Assembly (NCBI GenBank): GCA_000431975.1
Contig: HF988423.1
Span: 1 to 32,008 of the forward strand
DNA: 32,008 nucleotides
From: Prevotella sp. CAG:924
GTDB taxonomy: Bacteria; Bacteroidota; Bacteroidia; Bacteroidales; Bacteroidaceae
Direction: 5' to 3'
Position 1 is the stretch's first letter. Each line of letters starts with the position of its first letter. Both the position numbers and the translations under genes were made by a program. The notes beneath the pieces are model-generated. The model worked only from the letters and a program-made list of their open reading frames with translations. It did not search any database and was not told where the DNA came from. Positions 8,231 to 15,940 of the stretch are shown in pieces.

Positions 8231-9184
8231 GGAAAAAGATTATTTTTAATATTGCGGTCCGCTAAAAAAGCTTTATTAAGCCAATCGGCTTCTTTGTCAG
8301 TGTTGTAGATGGAAAGATGGGCCTTTTTCAGTAGGGTTGAGTATGTTGTTCGTATAGGGACTGCAATGTCTTTCTTGTTTGGAGGATTGAAGGATGATGG
8401 AACGATTGTGTTGAGCATAGTAATTTGAGAAAATGAAGTGGGAGTCACACCGTATGTTGTGGATCGGACTTTGTTATGGCTGGTAGTGTAAGATCATACG
8501 ATACAATGTAGTCACGTTCTATAAGCTGGGAAAAAGTGCAATAGACAATGTTTGATATAATCATGAGCGCCTTGATATTTTGTGTCTTTGTCGCCGATGG
8601 ATCGTCATCGGTCAGATTCTGTGAATAAGGGTCTTTTTTGAATAAGACTTTTATATTTAGTGCAGACTCCTATATTTTGCGGATTATAGCCCATATTGGA
8701 GGAATAGAAGACTAGGTCCAAGATTTATAAATTGGCCCAAGTTATATCCTAAGCCCTCTGAAGTTATATTACTTTTTTGAGACATGTAAGGTCCTGGCCG
8801 TTGCTCTATATTTCCTGCATTGCTACCAGTGCAAAGTGGATGCTGGCGATGGCTTGCCAAAAGTGATTGAAGGAAGTGTATAGACAAGAAAATAATATTA
8901 CATTGTATTGTAGAAGTTGTGTGACATCATGGTTTCCCATGATGCTTATCAAGAGATGCAAAGACATCTATTGATGAATCTCTTGGTAGCCGTTGCTGTG
9001 TATTGCTGTTTTTGTAAGAGATGGTCTGTCATTATACCAGAGACTATTGATATATGGCTTACTTTATTTTTATTCATTGAATTCATGTTAAATAGAGACA
9101 ATGCTGTCCTTACTTGTTCTTTGTATCTGCCAAATCCATACACATATTTATTCATGTGCGCCTCTTTATCTCGATTATTTTCTC
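8231..9184. other. Gene-poor AT-rich gap of about 950 nt
   Basis: I see no supported gene. Short open frames on the minus strand (8221-8448, 75 codons; 8684-8887, 67 codons) match no family I recognise, and the first overlaps the -33 box of the DUF4294 promoter. A perfect 8-bp hairpin with a TTTC loop lies at 8925-8944 (CATCATGG/CCATGATG). The stretch could be decayed coding DNA, but no parent gene is recognisable. Confidence 0.4.
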
Positions 9185-9192
9185 TAAATTTG
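9185..9192 (+). promoter_or_regulatory. -7 promoter box for serB and probably the following genes
   Basis: TAAATTTG matches TAnnTTTG and lies 26 nt upstream of the chosen serB ATG. No further full-consensus box is visible in the gaps between here and 14310, so the five genes that follow may share this promoter. Confidence 0.65.
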
Positions 9193-9218
9193 CAGATTGT
9201 AAGACTGAACAATCAGAT

Positions 9219-10463
9219 ATGGAAGAAAATAAGATACACAAGGAGCAGATCTTGATCTCTATTACAGGGCAGGATCGCCCGGGTCTGACAGCTTCTGCGA
9301 TGAGTATTCTTGCCGCGCACGATGCACAGATCCTTGATATCGGCCAGGCCGATATCCATTCTACGCTCTCTTTGGGCATCCTTATGCGCATCGACGAACG
9401 ACAGTCGGGCCAGGTGATGAAGGAGTTGCTTTTCAAGGCCACAGAACTGGGTGTCAATATCACGTTCCAGCCTGTTACCGATGAACACTATGAAAACTGG
9501 GTGGGCCAGCAAGGCAAAAACCGCTATATCCTTACCGTCATCGGCCGGAAGCTTACGGCAGCCAATATAGCTGCTGCAACGAAAATCATAGCAGAACAGG
9601 GTCTCAATATAGATTCCATTATCCGTCTCACGGGTCGTATGAGCATCGTTCATCCTGAGCGTAACGTACGCGCCTGTATAGAGTTCTCTCTTCGTGGCAA
9701 TCCTAAGAACCGTGCCCAGATGCAGGCCGATCTGATGAAGCTGTCGCAGGATATGGAGATTGATTTTTCTTTCCAGCGTGATGACATGTATCGGCGTATG
9801 CGCCGTCTCATTTGCCTGGATATGGATTCAACGCTCATCCAGACAGAGTGTATTGATGAGCTGGCCGAACGGGCCGGTGTGGGCGAGGAGGTAAAGGCGA
9901 TTACGGCCAGTGCCATGCGTGGTGAGATCGACTTTAAGGAGAGTTTCACACGTCGCGTAGCCTTGCTCAAGGGATTGGATGCGAGTGTGATGAAGGACAT
10001 TGCCGAGCACATGCCCATCACTGAGGGTACTGATCGGTTGATGAAGGTGCTGAAGACCTGTGGCTATAAGATAGCGATCCTCTCCGGAGGATTCACCTAT
10101 TTTGGAGAGTATCTGCAACGTCGCTATGGCATCGATTATGTCTATGCCAATGAGTTGGAGATCGGTGAGGATGGCAAGCTCACAGGCCGTTATGTAGGCG
10201 ATATTGTTGACGGCAAGCGAAAGGCTGAACTGTTGAAACTCATTTCTCAGGTGGAGAAGGTGAATCTCGCACAGACTATTGCCGTGGGCGATGGAGCCAA
10301 TGACCTGCCAATGATCTCGGAGGCCGGTCTTGGTATCGCTTTCCATGCCAAGCCGCGTGTGAAAGCCACGGCAGAGCAGGGTATCAGCTATCTCGGCTTG
10401 GACGGCATCCTCTATTTCCTTGGTTTCAAGGACAGCTATCTGGGAGCACAGGGTGAGCTTTGA
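9219..10463 (+). CDS. serB: Phosphoserine phosphatase SerB with N-terminal ACT domains
   Basis: Dephosphorylates O-phospho-L-serine in the last step of serine biosynthesis. The 414-residue protein has two ACT-like regulatory modules (about 10-85 and 100-180), followed by a HAD phosphatase domain (~195-400). The HAD motifs are DMDSTL (nucleophile Asp201, acid Asp203), SGGF (motif II Ser) and VGDGANDLPM (metal-binding Asp pair). The ACT modules suggest amino acid feedback, as in mycobacterial SerB2. The ATG at 9219 was chosen because the open frame further upstream crosses the promoter box at 9185-9192. It is the first of a run of five same-strand genes; its metabolic link to the nucleotide genes behind it is not obvious. 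Confidence 0.93.
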   Translation: MEENKIHKEQILISITGQDRPGLTASAMSILAAHDAQILDIGQADIHSTLSLGILMRIDERQSGQVMKELLFKATELGVNITFQPVTDEHYENWVGQQGKNRYILTVIGRKLTAANIAAATKIIAEQGLNIDSIIRLTGRMSIVHPERNVRACIEFSLRGNPKNRAQMQADLMKLSQDMEIDFSFQRDDMYRRMRRLICLDMDSTLIQTECIDELAERAGVGEEVKAITASAMRGEIDFKESFTRRVALLKGLDASVMKDIAEHMPITEGTDRLMKVLKTCGYKIAILSGGFTYFGEYLQRRYGIDYVYANELEIGEDGKLTGRYVGDIVDGKRKAELLKLISQVEKVNLAQTIAVGDGANDLPMISEAGLGIAFHAKPRVKATAEQGISYLGLDGILYFLGFKDSYLGAQGEL

Positions 10464-10552
10464 GAGAAACGGTATGGCGGTTGCGGTCTCGTATCCGGGT
10501 ATCGGATTGGCATAAGCCAGGACTATCCCAGGCAATGCTTTTATAAATCAAG

Positions 10553-11650
10553 ATGATTATGGCAGACATAAAAAAGATAGTACTCACAGGCGGTCCATGT
10601 GCCGGTAAGACGACGGCTTTGGTGAAGGTGATGGAGCATTTCAGCTCACGAGGCTTTAAGGTGTTCACTCTCCCCGAGGTCCCGACGTTGTTCTCTCAGG
10701 CGGGTATGGACTATCTGACAAAGAACAAGGAGTTCTTCTATAAAGGTGAGGTGGCTACGCTGAAGATGCAGCTTATGCTCGAAGACGAGTTCATGCGCAT
10801 GGCACAGACGCTTCATGAGCCAGCGGTGATCATCTGCGACCGTGGTACGATGGACATCTCTGCCTACCTCCAGCCGGAGGACTGGGAGAAGATCATCACC
10901 TCGCAGGGATATACCGAGCAACAACTTCGCGCACGCTATGATGCTGTGCTTCATCTCGTGTCAGCGGCCGATGGAGCTGAGGAGTATTACACCACGACAA
11001 ACAATAAGGAACGTACGGAGGGATTGGAGCTGGCCCGTGAGTTGGACAAAAAGATCATCCATGCCTGGACGGGTCATCCCCATCTACGGGTGATTAACAA
11101 CCATCGTAATTTCGACAATAAGATCAACCGTGTGCTTAAGGAGATTTCCAATGTGCTCTCTCTGCCGCAACCTATCGAAGAGGAGCGTAAGTATATTGTT
11201 GAGGTGACGGGTGAGGTGCCCAATGCCATAGAGTGTGAGATCATCCAGACCTACCTCGTGGCTGAGCCGGGTGTGGAGGCACGCCTTCGCCGTCGCAGCT
11301 GTGACGGTCATTGGCTGAATGTGCTCACAACGAAAAAGCCGGTGGAGAATCATGAGATGATAGAGACCGACCGACAGGTGAGCAACGCTCTCTATGAGAC
11401 GATGCTCCGTCAGGCTGACCCCTACCGTCATGCCATCCATAAGCATCGGCAGAGCTTTATATGGCTCGGACAGTATTTTGAGCTGGACACCTATCTCGAC
11501 CAGCTGCAAGGGCTTGTCATTCTGGAGACCAAAGGTGTGGCGCAGAGTGAGAGGGTTAATTTCCCGCCCTTTCTCAAGGTGGTGGCCGACATCACCGGTG
11601 ATCAGCGCTATTACAACTATAATCTGGCTTTGACAAAACCAGGACATTGA
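10553..11650 (+). CDS. P-loop NTPase-CYTH protein, TTD14-like
   Basis: A 365-residue cytoplasmic protein (363 if the ATG at 10559 is used). The N-terminal half is a P-loop NTPase of the AAA_28 type, with Walker A GGPCAGKTT (~13-21), a conserved ICDRGTMD block (~100) and a nucleoside-kinase-like fold. The C-terminal half (from about residue 210) looks like a CYTH/triphosphate-tunnel domain: EERKYIVEV, then EARLRRR, TKKPV and ELDTY, giving the alternating charged residues that bind triphosphates. This two-domain order is that of eukaryotic TTD14 (TRPL translocation defect protein 14), which binds GTP and phosphatidic acid. The bacterial homologues have no established function that I know of. 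The gene starts 89 nt after serB and is followed closely by two deoxynucleoside kinase genes, hinting at nucleotide metabolism or sensing. Confidence 0.82.
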   Translation: MIMADIKKIVLTGGPCAGKTTALVKVMEHFSSRGFKVFTLPEVPTLFSQAGMDYLTKNKEFFYKGEVATLKMQLMLEDEFMRMAQTLHEPAVIICDRGTMDISAYLQPEDWEKIITSQGYTEQQLRARYDAVLHLVSAADGAEEYYTTTNNKERTEGLELARELDKKIIHAWTGHPHLRVINNHRNFDNKINRVLKEISNVLSLPQPIEEERKYIVEVTGEVPNAIECEIIQTYLVAEPGVEARLRRRSCDGHWLNVLTTKKPVENHEMIETDRQVSNALYETMLRQADPYRHAIHKHRQSFIWLGQYFELDTYLDQLQGLVILETKGVAQSERVNFPPFLKVVADITGDQRYYNYNLALTKPGH

Positions 11651-11706
11651 ATATTTACTCTGTGTTGGTGGCCTTCATGGCTTGCCGCGCAGGAAAACAG
11701 ACTATT

Positions 11707-12348
11707 ATGTACATCGCAATAGCAGGTAATATAGGAAGTGGTAAGACAACGCTCACGACCATGCTGGCACGCCATTATGGTTGGAAGGCCCACTTTGAGA
11801 AAGTGGCGACCAATCCCTATATGGCCGATTATTACAAGGACATCAGACGATGGTCGTTTCCCATGGAGATTTTCTTTCTCAAGGAGCGTTTCCGTGATCT
11901 GTTGGCCATCAACCATTCGGCAGAGCCTATCATCCAGGACCGCTCGATCTTTGAGGGCGTTTATGTCTTTACGGCCACCAACTATGCCATGGGCAATCTT
12001 TCCGACCGTGATTTTAACACCTATATGGGTCTGTTCGAGTCGATGATGATGGTGGCACGCGAGCCGGAGCTGATCGTTTATCTGCGTGCTTCCGTGCCTC
12101 GGCTGGTAGCCCATATCCATGAGCGCGGACGGGACTATGAACAGAATATATCCATCGAATATCTGCGGCAACTCAATCAGCGTTATGATGATTTTCTCTT
12201 CCGACAGTATCGGGGGCGGGTGCTGACGATAGAGGTGGATGATCTTGACTTTCGTGACTCACGTGACGACTTCGCATCCATCGTCGCCCGCATCGACAAG
12301 GAATTGGCGCAGATTGAAGGAGCCCCCACACTTTTCAGCGGACAGTGA
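11707..12348 (+). CDS. Deoxynucleoside kinase, first of a tandem pair
   Basis: Phosphorylates deoxyribonucleosides at the 5' position in the salvage pathway. The 213-residue protein has P-loop GNIGSGKTT (7-15), Glu31 as likely catalytic base (FEKV), DRS (78-80) and an arginine-rich lid (ERGRDYEQNIS). These are features of the dCK/dGK/TK2 fold family, in the bacterial dAK/dGK group. The ATG at 11707 puts the P-loop at the expected distance; an upstream in-frame extension from a TTG overlapping the preceding stop looks spurious. It aligns without gaps to the next gene, with 47 of the first 80 residues identical. Base specificity (dA, dG or dC) cannot be assigned from the sequence. Confidence 0.9.
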   Translation: MYIAIAGNIGSGKTTLTTMLARHYGWKAHFEKVATNPYMADYYKDIRRWSFPMEIFFLKERFRDLLAINHSAEPIIQDRSIFEGVYVFTATNYAMGNLSDRDFNTYMGLFESMMMVAREPELIVYLRASVPRLVAHIHERGRDYEQNISIEYLRQLNQRYDDFLFRQYRGRVLTIEVDDLDFRDSRDDFASIVARIDKELAQIEGAPTLFSGQ

Positions 12349-12454
12349 ATAGCCATAGGCTGTCAGATGCCGGTATGGTGTGGCAGTCTTTATGTCTTTC
12401 ATGGTTCATATTAATTATCACGCATTTCATCACTACGTATAAAATATTAATACA

Positions 12455-13087
12455 ATGCATATCGCCATCGCAGGAAATATAGGTAGCGGCAAGACAACGC
12501 TCACCCGCATGCTCGCCAAGAAATACGGCTGGATTCCCCGTTTCGAGCCGGTAGACAATAATCCTTATCTTGAGGATTTCTACAGCGACATGCACCGATG
12601 GGCTTTCAATCTTCAGATCTACTTCCTTAACAAGCGTTTTAAGGAGGTGGTGGAGATCTCACAGAGCCCTGAGACGATCATACAGGATCGTACTATCTTC
12701 GAGGATGCCCGTATCTTTGCGCCCAATCTTCACGAAATGGGTTATATGTCTGATCGTGACTTTGCTAATTATGAGGATCTTTTCGATCTGATGATGAGTC
12801 TGGTGAAGTTGCCTCAGTTGATGATCTATATTCGCTCCTCCATCCCCACGCTTGTCAATCATATTGAGAAACGTGGCCGTAACTTCGAGAAGTCGATATC
12901 AATCTCTTACTTGTCTGGCCTGCAGCAGCGCTATGAGGATTGGATAGCCTCCTATAAGGGCAATCTGATCGTTATCGACGGTGACAAGCTCTCGTTTGAA
13001 GACTCACCTGAGGATTTCCGCTCTCTCACCGACATTATTGATGCTAACCTCTACGGTCTCTTCCCGCTTGAGGATAAGAATAAATAG
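12455..13087 (+). CDS. Deoxynucleoside kinase, second of a tandem pair
   Basis: A 210-residue paralogue of the preceding gene, with P-loop GNIGSGKTT, Glu31 (FEPV), DRT (78-80) and lid KRGRNFEKSIS. Differences near the substrate pocket (NPYLEDFY against NPYMADYY; AFNLQIYF against SFPMEIFF; DRT against DRS) suggest different base preference. In Lactobacillus, tandem dAK and dGK genes encode a heterodimer with cross-regulation, and this pair may work similarly; that is inference by analogy. It lies 106 nt after its partner, with no full-consensus promoter between them, and 35 nt before the pseudokinase gene. Confidence 0.9.
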   Translation: MHIAIAGNIGSGKTTLTRMLAKKYGWIPRFEPVDNNPYLEDFYSDMHRWAFNLQIYFLNKRFKEVVEISQSPETIIQDRTIFEDARIFAPNLHEMGYMSDRDFANYEDLFDLMMSLVKLPQLMIYIRSSIPTLVNHIEKRGRNFEKSISISYLSGLQQRYEDWIASYKGNLIVIDGDKLSFEDSPEDFRSLTDIIDANLYGLFPLEDKNK

Positions 13088-13122
13088 TAACACAACATTC
13101 TAAAATTCTAAATTATTCAGCT

Positions 13123-14310
13123 ATGAATATTACCATTGAAAAAGAGATCACAACGGCCGGCGTGAACACCCTTCAGGAGGCCACGCTTGATGGCAAGCCG
13201 GTGCTGCTTATCGGTTTAAAGGCCACTTACAGAGAGAAGCCCCAATATGAGCGTGACTTGAGAAGACAATACGAACGTTGTAAGGAGTTCGACTACCAGT
13301 ATTTGATGAAGATGACCGCCCTTGAGGAGATCGATGGTCAGGGACCATGTATCGTTCTTGAGCGGGAGGCAGGACGCACGCTGGATGCTTATATCAAGGA
13401 AGGACATACGGAGGAGGAATATCATAGTGTAGCTGTACAGTTGGCGGAGGCACTTGATTATATCCACCGCAACGGAGCAGTCCATGGCATGGTGTGCCCT
13501 CAGATGATCTACATCACGCAACAGGGAGATCAGGTGCGGTTGGTACCCTTCCGTCTGTATCTTACCGACGCTTTGATGGAGAGCCGTGCCGTAAGTCGTT
13601 ATGTGGCCCCGGAAGCCGAGGATGGTACTGTTGCGCTCGATGCGCGTGCCGACATCTTCGCATTGGGACAGATACTTAAGGACATGCAGCTCACGTTGCC
13701 TTACAGCAATGTGATTAGTTGTGCGACGAGTTTTGCACGCAGCGAACGCTATATTGATGTTGAGTCTTTCTTGGCCGATTTCGACCATCGGCGTAGTGTA
13801 TCGAAGGGCTCGCCACGATCAATGATATATGTATTGGCAGCTATCGTTGTTTGTCTTGTCATCGGTGCTGTGATTATATTTATGAAGAGTCGGTCGGAAG
13901 GCAGTGCTCCCTCAGGAGAGCCGGCTACGGAAATGGCGGACTCGACCCAGCAGTCCGACACTCTGACCCAGCAAAGTGCAGCTCCACAACCGGTTGATAC
14001 GGCGTCACAGATGCCCACTGCCAATACTGCTCAAGGTGTACAGGACCAGCCTGACTTCCTGACTTCCCTTGTGCCTCAGATGCATGTTGATATTGACAAG
14101 ATCTTCCAGCCGCTTACAGTCCAGGGGCTTTCTCCTGATGCCAAGGCTGCTGTCGTCAAGCAGGTCAATACACGTCTCACGCGTTATTATAAAGGTCTTA
14201 TGCGGTCTATCCGCAATTCACATGGTGCATTGTCTACGGAGGATCAGGCTGCATTTGATAAGGCTTATCTTGACTATGTGAATGCTAAGAAAGCACAGTT
14301 GATGAAATAG
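13123..14310 (+). CDS. Membrane-anchored Ser/Thr kinase-like protein, probable pseudokinase
   Basis: A 395-residue protein. Residues ~1-225 have a eukaryotic-type kinase fold: a hinge-like CIVLEREAGRTLDAYI (~76-91), a helix LAEALDYIHRNGAVHG, an APE motif at 162-164, and DARADIFALGQIL (~173-185) matching subdomain IX. The catalytic loop HRDLKPxN is replaced by HGMVCPQM (121-128), so the catalytic Asp, Lys and Asn are absent. No DFG is present (VRLVPFRL sits there) and no Gly-rich loop is visible. One transmembrane helix (~235-253) is followed by a Ser/Thr/Gln-rich linker (~260-305) and a C-terminal helical domain, presumably periplasmic. It is the last gene of the serB-dNK run and ends at a strong terminator. 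It probably senses or scaffolds rather than phosphorylates. Confidence 0.78.
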   Translation: MNITIEKEITTAGVNTLQEATLDGKPVLLIGLKATYREKPQYERDLRRQYERCKEFDYQYLMKMTALEEIDGQGPCIVLEREAGRTLDAYIKEGHTEEEYHSVAVQLAEALDYIHRNGAVHGMVCPQMIYITQQGDQVRLVPFRLYLTDALMESRAVSRYVAPEAEDGTVALDARADIFALGQILKDMQLTLPYSNVISCATSFARSERYIDVESFLADFDHRRSVSKGSPRSMIYVLAAIVVCLVIGAVIIFMKSRSEGSAPSGEPATEMADSTQQSDTLTQQSAAPQPVDTASQMPTANTAQGVQDQPDFLTSLVPQMHVDIDKIFQPLTVQGLSPDAKAAVVKQVNTRLTRYYKGLMRSIRNSHGALSTEDQAAFDKAYLDYVNAKKAQLMK

Positions 14311-14378
14311 CTTGTCGTATTTATCATACATACAAGTGACTTCAATGGCTCGTTGGAGCTACTTCTATTTTCTGAGGG

Positions 14379-14430
14379 CTGAGGGCTGTGGTTCGGACAT
14401 GATGCCGACTGCAGCCCTCAGTCTGTTTTT
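14379..14430 (+). terminator. Rho-independent terminator after the pseudokinase gene
   Basis: CTGAGGGCTG (14379-14388) pairs with CAGCCCTCAG (14412-14421), and the stem continues inward through TCGG/CCGA. TCTG and five T's follow at 14426-14430. The left arm is duplicated, overlapping by 3 nt, at 14372-14381, so two registers can form. It marks the likely end of the serB-to-pseudokinase transcript. Confidence 0.82.
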
Positions 14431-14450
14431 CCAGATAGTTGCATACGAAA

Positions 14451-14484
14451 CATCCCCTGCAAGCTGTTGAGCTTACAGGGGATG
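14451..14484. terminator. Second stem-loop in the convergent intergenic region
   Basis: CATCCCCTG (14451-14459) pairs with CAGGGGATG (14476-14484). After one A/C mismatch, AAGCT/AGCTT pairs around a GTTG loop. Only weak T-richness lies on either side. It may help separate the plus-strand run from the minus-strand COG0523 gene. A third, imperfect hairpin lies at about 14605-14640 (ATCCAT/ATGGAT), next to the COG0523 stop. Confidence 0.55.
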
Positions 14485-14646
14485 CTGTGTTTGTATATAT
14501 ATTTATATGAAAGTGTATATATACTTTTGTATAAGAGCCAGCTGGAAATATTAGTTTCTTATTTTATATTTCTCAGAATCAAGGCTTTATCTGTCCTGTT
14601 CTATAAGGATCCTATCCATTCGGACTTATGGATGTCCTTACGGGTA

Positions 14647-15807
14647 TTATTTGTCCAGACAGGCGTCAAGCTGAGCTTCTATGTCCTTGCGGTCCATATT
14701 CTGACCGATGAAAACGATTTTTTCCATACGGTCACCCCATTTCTCATCCCATTGCTCGGCGAGCTGGGGATTGCGTTCGAGGAGGGCATCCAGTTCGTTC
14801 TTGGGCATGCAGGCATACCATTTCCCGGCATTGCGGATGTTGAACTGCTTGCCGGCCTGCTCAAAGACATAGCATGTGTCGAGCTCATCGCGGAAATAGC
14901 AGATGCCTTTGGCGCGGATGACCGATGACGGCCACTTAGTGGCCACCCATTCATCGAAGCGGCTAAGGTCGAGGGGCTCGCGACGTTGCCATACGAAGGT
15001 ACCGATACCATATTCGAGGGCTTCACCGCTCTCTTCGTTCTCTAAAGAGTGCTCATGTCCGCCATCTTCCTCATCTTCTATGGCCTCAATCCAGGCTGCC
15101 GATGTCGATACTTTTTCAAAATCGAAGCTGTGGGTATTAAGGATTTTGTCGAGATCCACATCACCGTAGTTGCATTCAAAGATCTGAGCCTGGGGCTGCA
15201 GGGCGCGTACGATGGCGTGGATATGGGCGAGCTGTTCTTTAGACACCATGTCGGCCTTGTTGAGCAGAATGATGTTACAGAACTCAATCTGCTGGATGAC
15301 GAGAGAGGCTAGGTCTTCTTCGTCGTGCTCTTTCTGCAGATCGTCACCCCCTTCAAACTCGTCGAGCAGGCGCTTGGCATCTACGACGGTGACGATGGCA
15401 TCGAGACGGGCTGCACCGTTCTTGAGCAGCTCCGGGCTGATGAGTTGTGAGTAGGTGGAGATGGTATTGGCGATAGGTGCCGGCTCGCAGATACCGCTGG
15501 CCTCGATGACGATGTAGTCGAAGCGTTTCATGTTGATGATGTCATTGAGCTGCTTCACCAGGTCCATCTTCAGCGTGCAGCAGATGCAGCCGTTGGAGAG
15601 AGCCACCAAAGAGTCGTCACTCTGACCTACCACACCACCTGATTCGATAAGTCCGGCATCGATGTTCACCTCACCGATGTCGTTGACGATTACGGCAAAT
15701 TTAATTCCTTTTGTGTTCTTGAGAATGCGGTTGAGCAGCGTTGTCTTGCCGCTGCCCAGATAACCCGTCAGAAGGAGTACGGGAGTTTCTTTCTTATTCG
15801 TTTCCAT
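14647..15807 (-). CDS. COG0523 (CobW/YeiR/YjiA-like) GTPase, putative metal chaperone
   Basis: A 386-residue G3E-family GTPase, a group whose members insert or allocate metals, often zinc (ZNG1/YeiR) or cobalt (CobW). It has Walker A GYLGSGKTT (15-23), the metal-binding CxCC motif SNGCICC (Cys74, Cys76, Cys77), a G4 motif NKAD (~183) and a C-terminal CobW_C domain (~270-380). Between the two domains is an acidic, His-containing insert (241-262, 11 Asp/Glu of 22 plus His251 and His253) that could bind metal. I see no promoter box or zinc-regulator-like palindrome in the 133 nt upstream, so it may be co-transcribed with the GYF-domain gene. The metal is unknown. Confidence 0.87.
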   Translation of the reverse strand: METNKKETPVLLLTGYLGSGKTTLLNRILKNTKGIKFAVIVNDIGEVNIDAGLIESGGVVGQSDDSLVALSNGCICCTLKMDLVKQLNDIINMKRFDYIVIEASGICEPAPIANTISTYSQLISPELLKNGAARLDAIVTVVDAKRLLDEFEGGDDLQKEHDEEDLASLVIQQIEFCNIILLNKADMVSKEQLAHIHAIVRALQPQAQIFECNYGDVDLDKILNTHSFDFEKVSTSAAWIEAIEDEEDGGHEHSLENEESGEALEYGIGTFVWQRREPLDLSRFDEWVATKWPSSVIRAKGICYFRDELDTCYVFEQAGKQFNIRNAGKWYACMPKNELDALLERNPQLAEQWDEKWGDRMEKIVFIGQNMDRKDIEAQLDACLDK

Positions 15808-15940
15808 GATTAAACATGTCTATTTTCTTATCGTCTCACCCTGTCTGTCCCCTATGTCTATTGTTTTCTGGCTGTTATCCTCGGTATGATAAGATTGCCC
15901 GATGATGAGGGGAAGGGAGGATGGGCGTGATGGACTTTAC

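Noticed and set aside
8221..8448. 75-codon minus-strand frame upstream of the DUF4294 gene
   Set aside because: No recognisable family or promoter, and its end overlaps the -33 element of the DUF4294 promoter. Kept only as part of the gene-poor gap.
8917..9255. 112-codon plus-strand frame just before serB
   Set aside because: It runs across the serB promoter box and into the serB start in another frame; composition is not protein-like.
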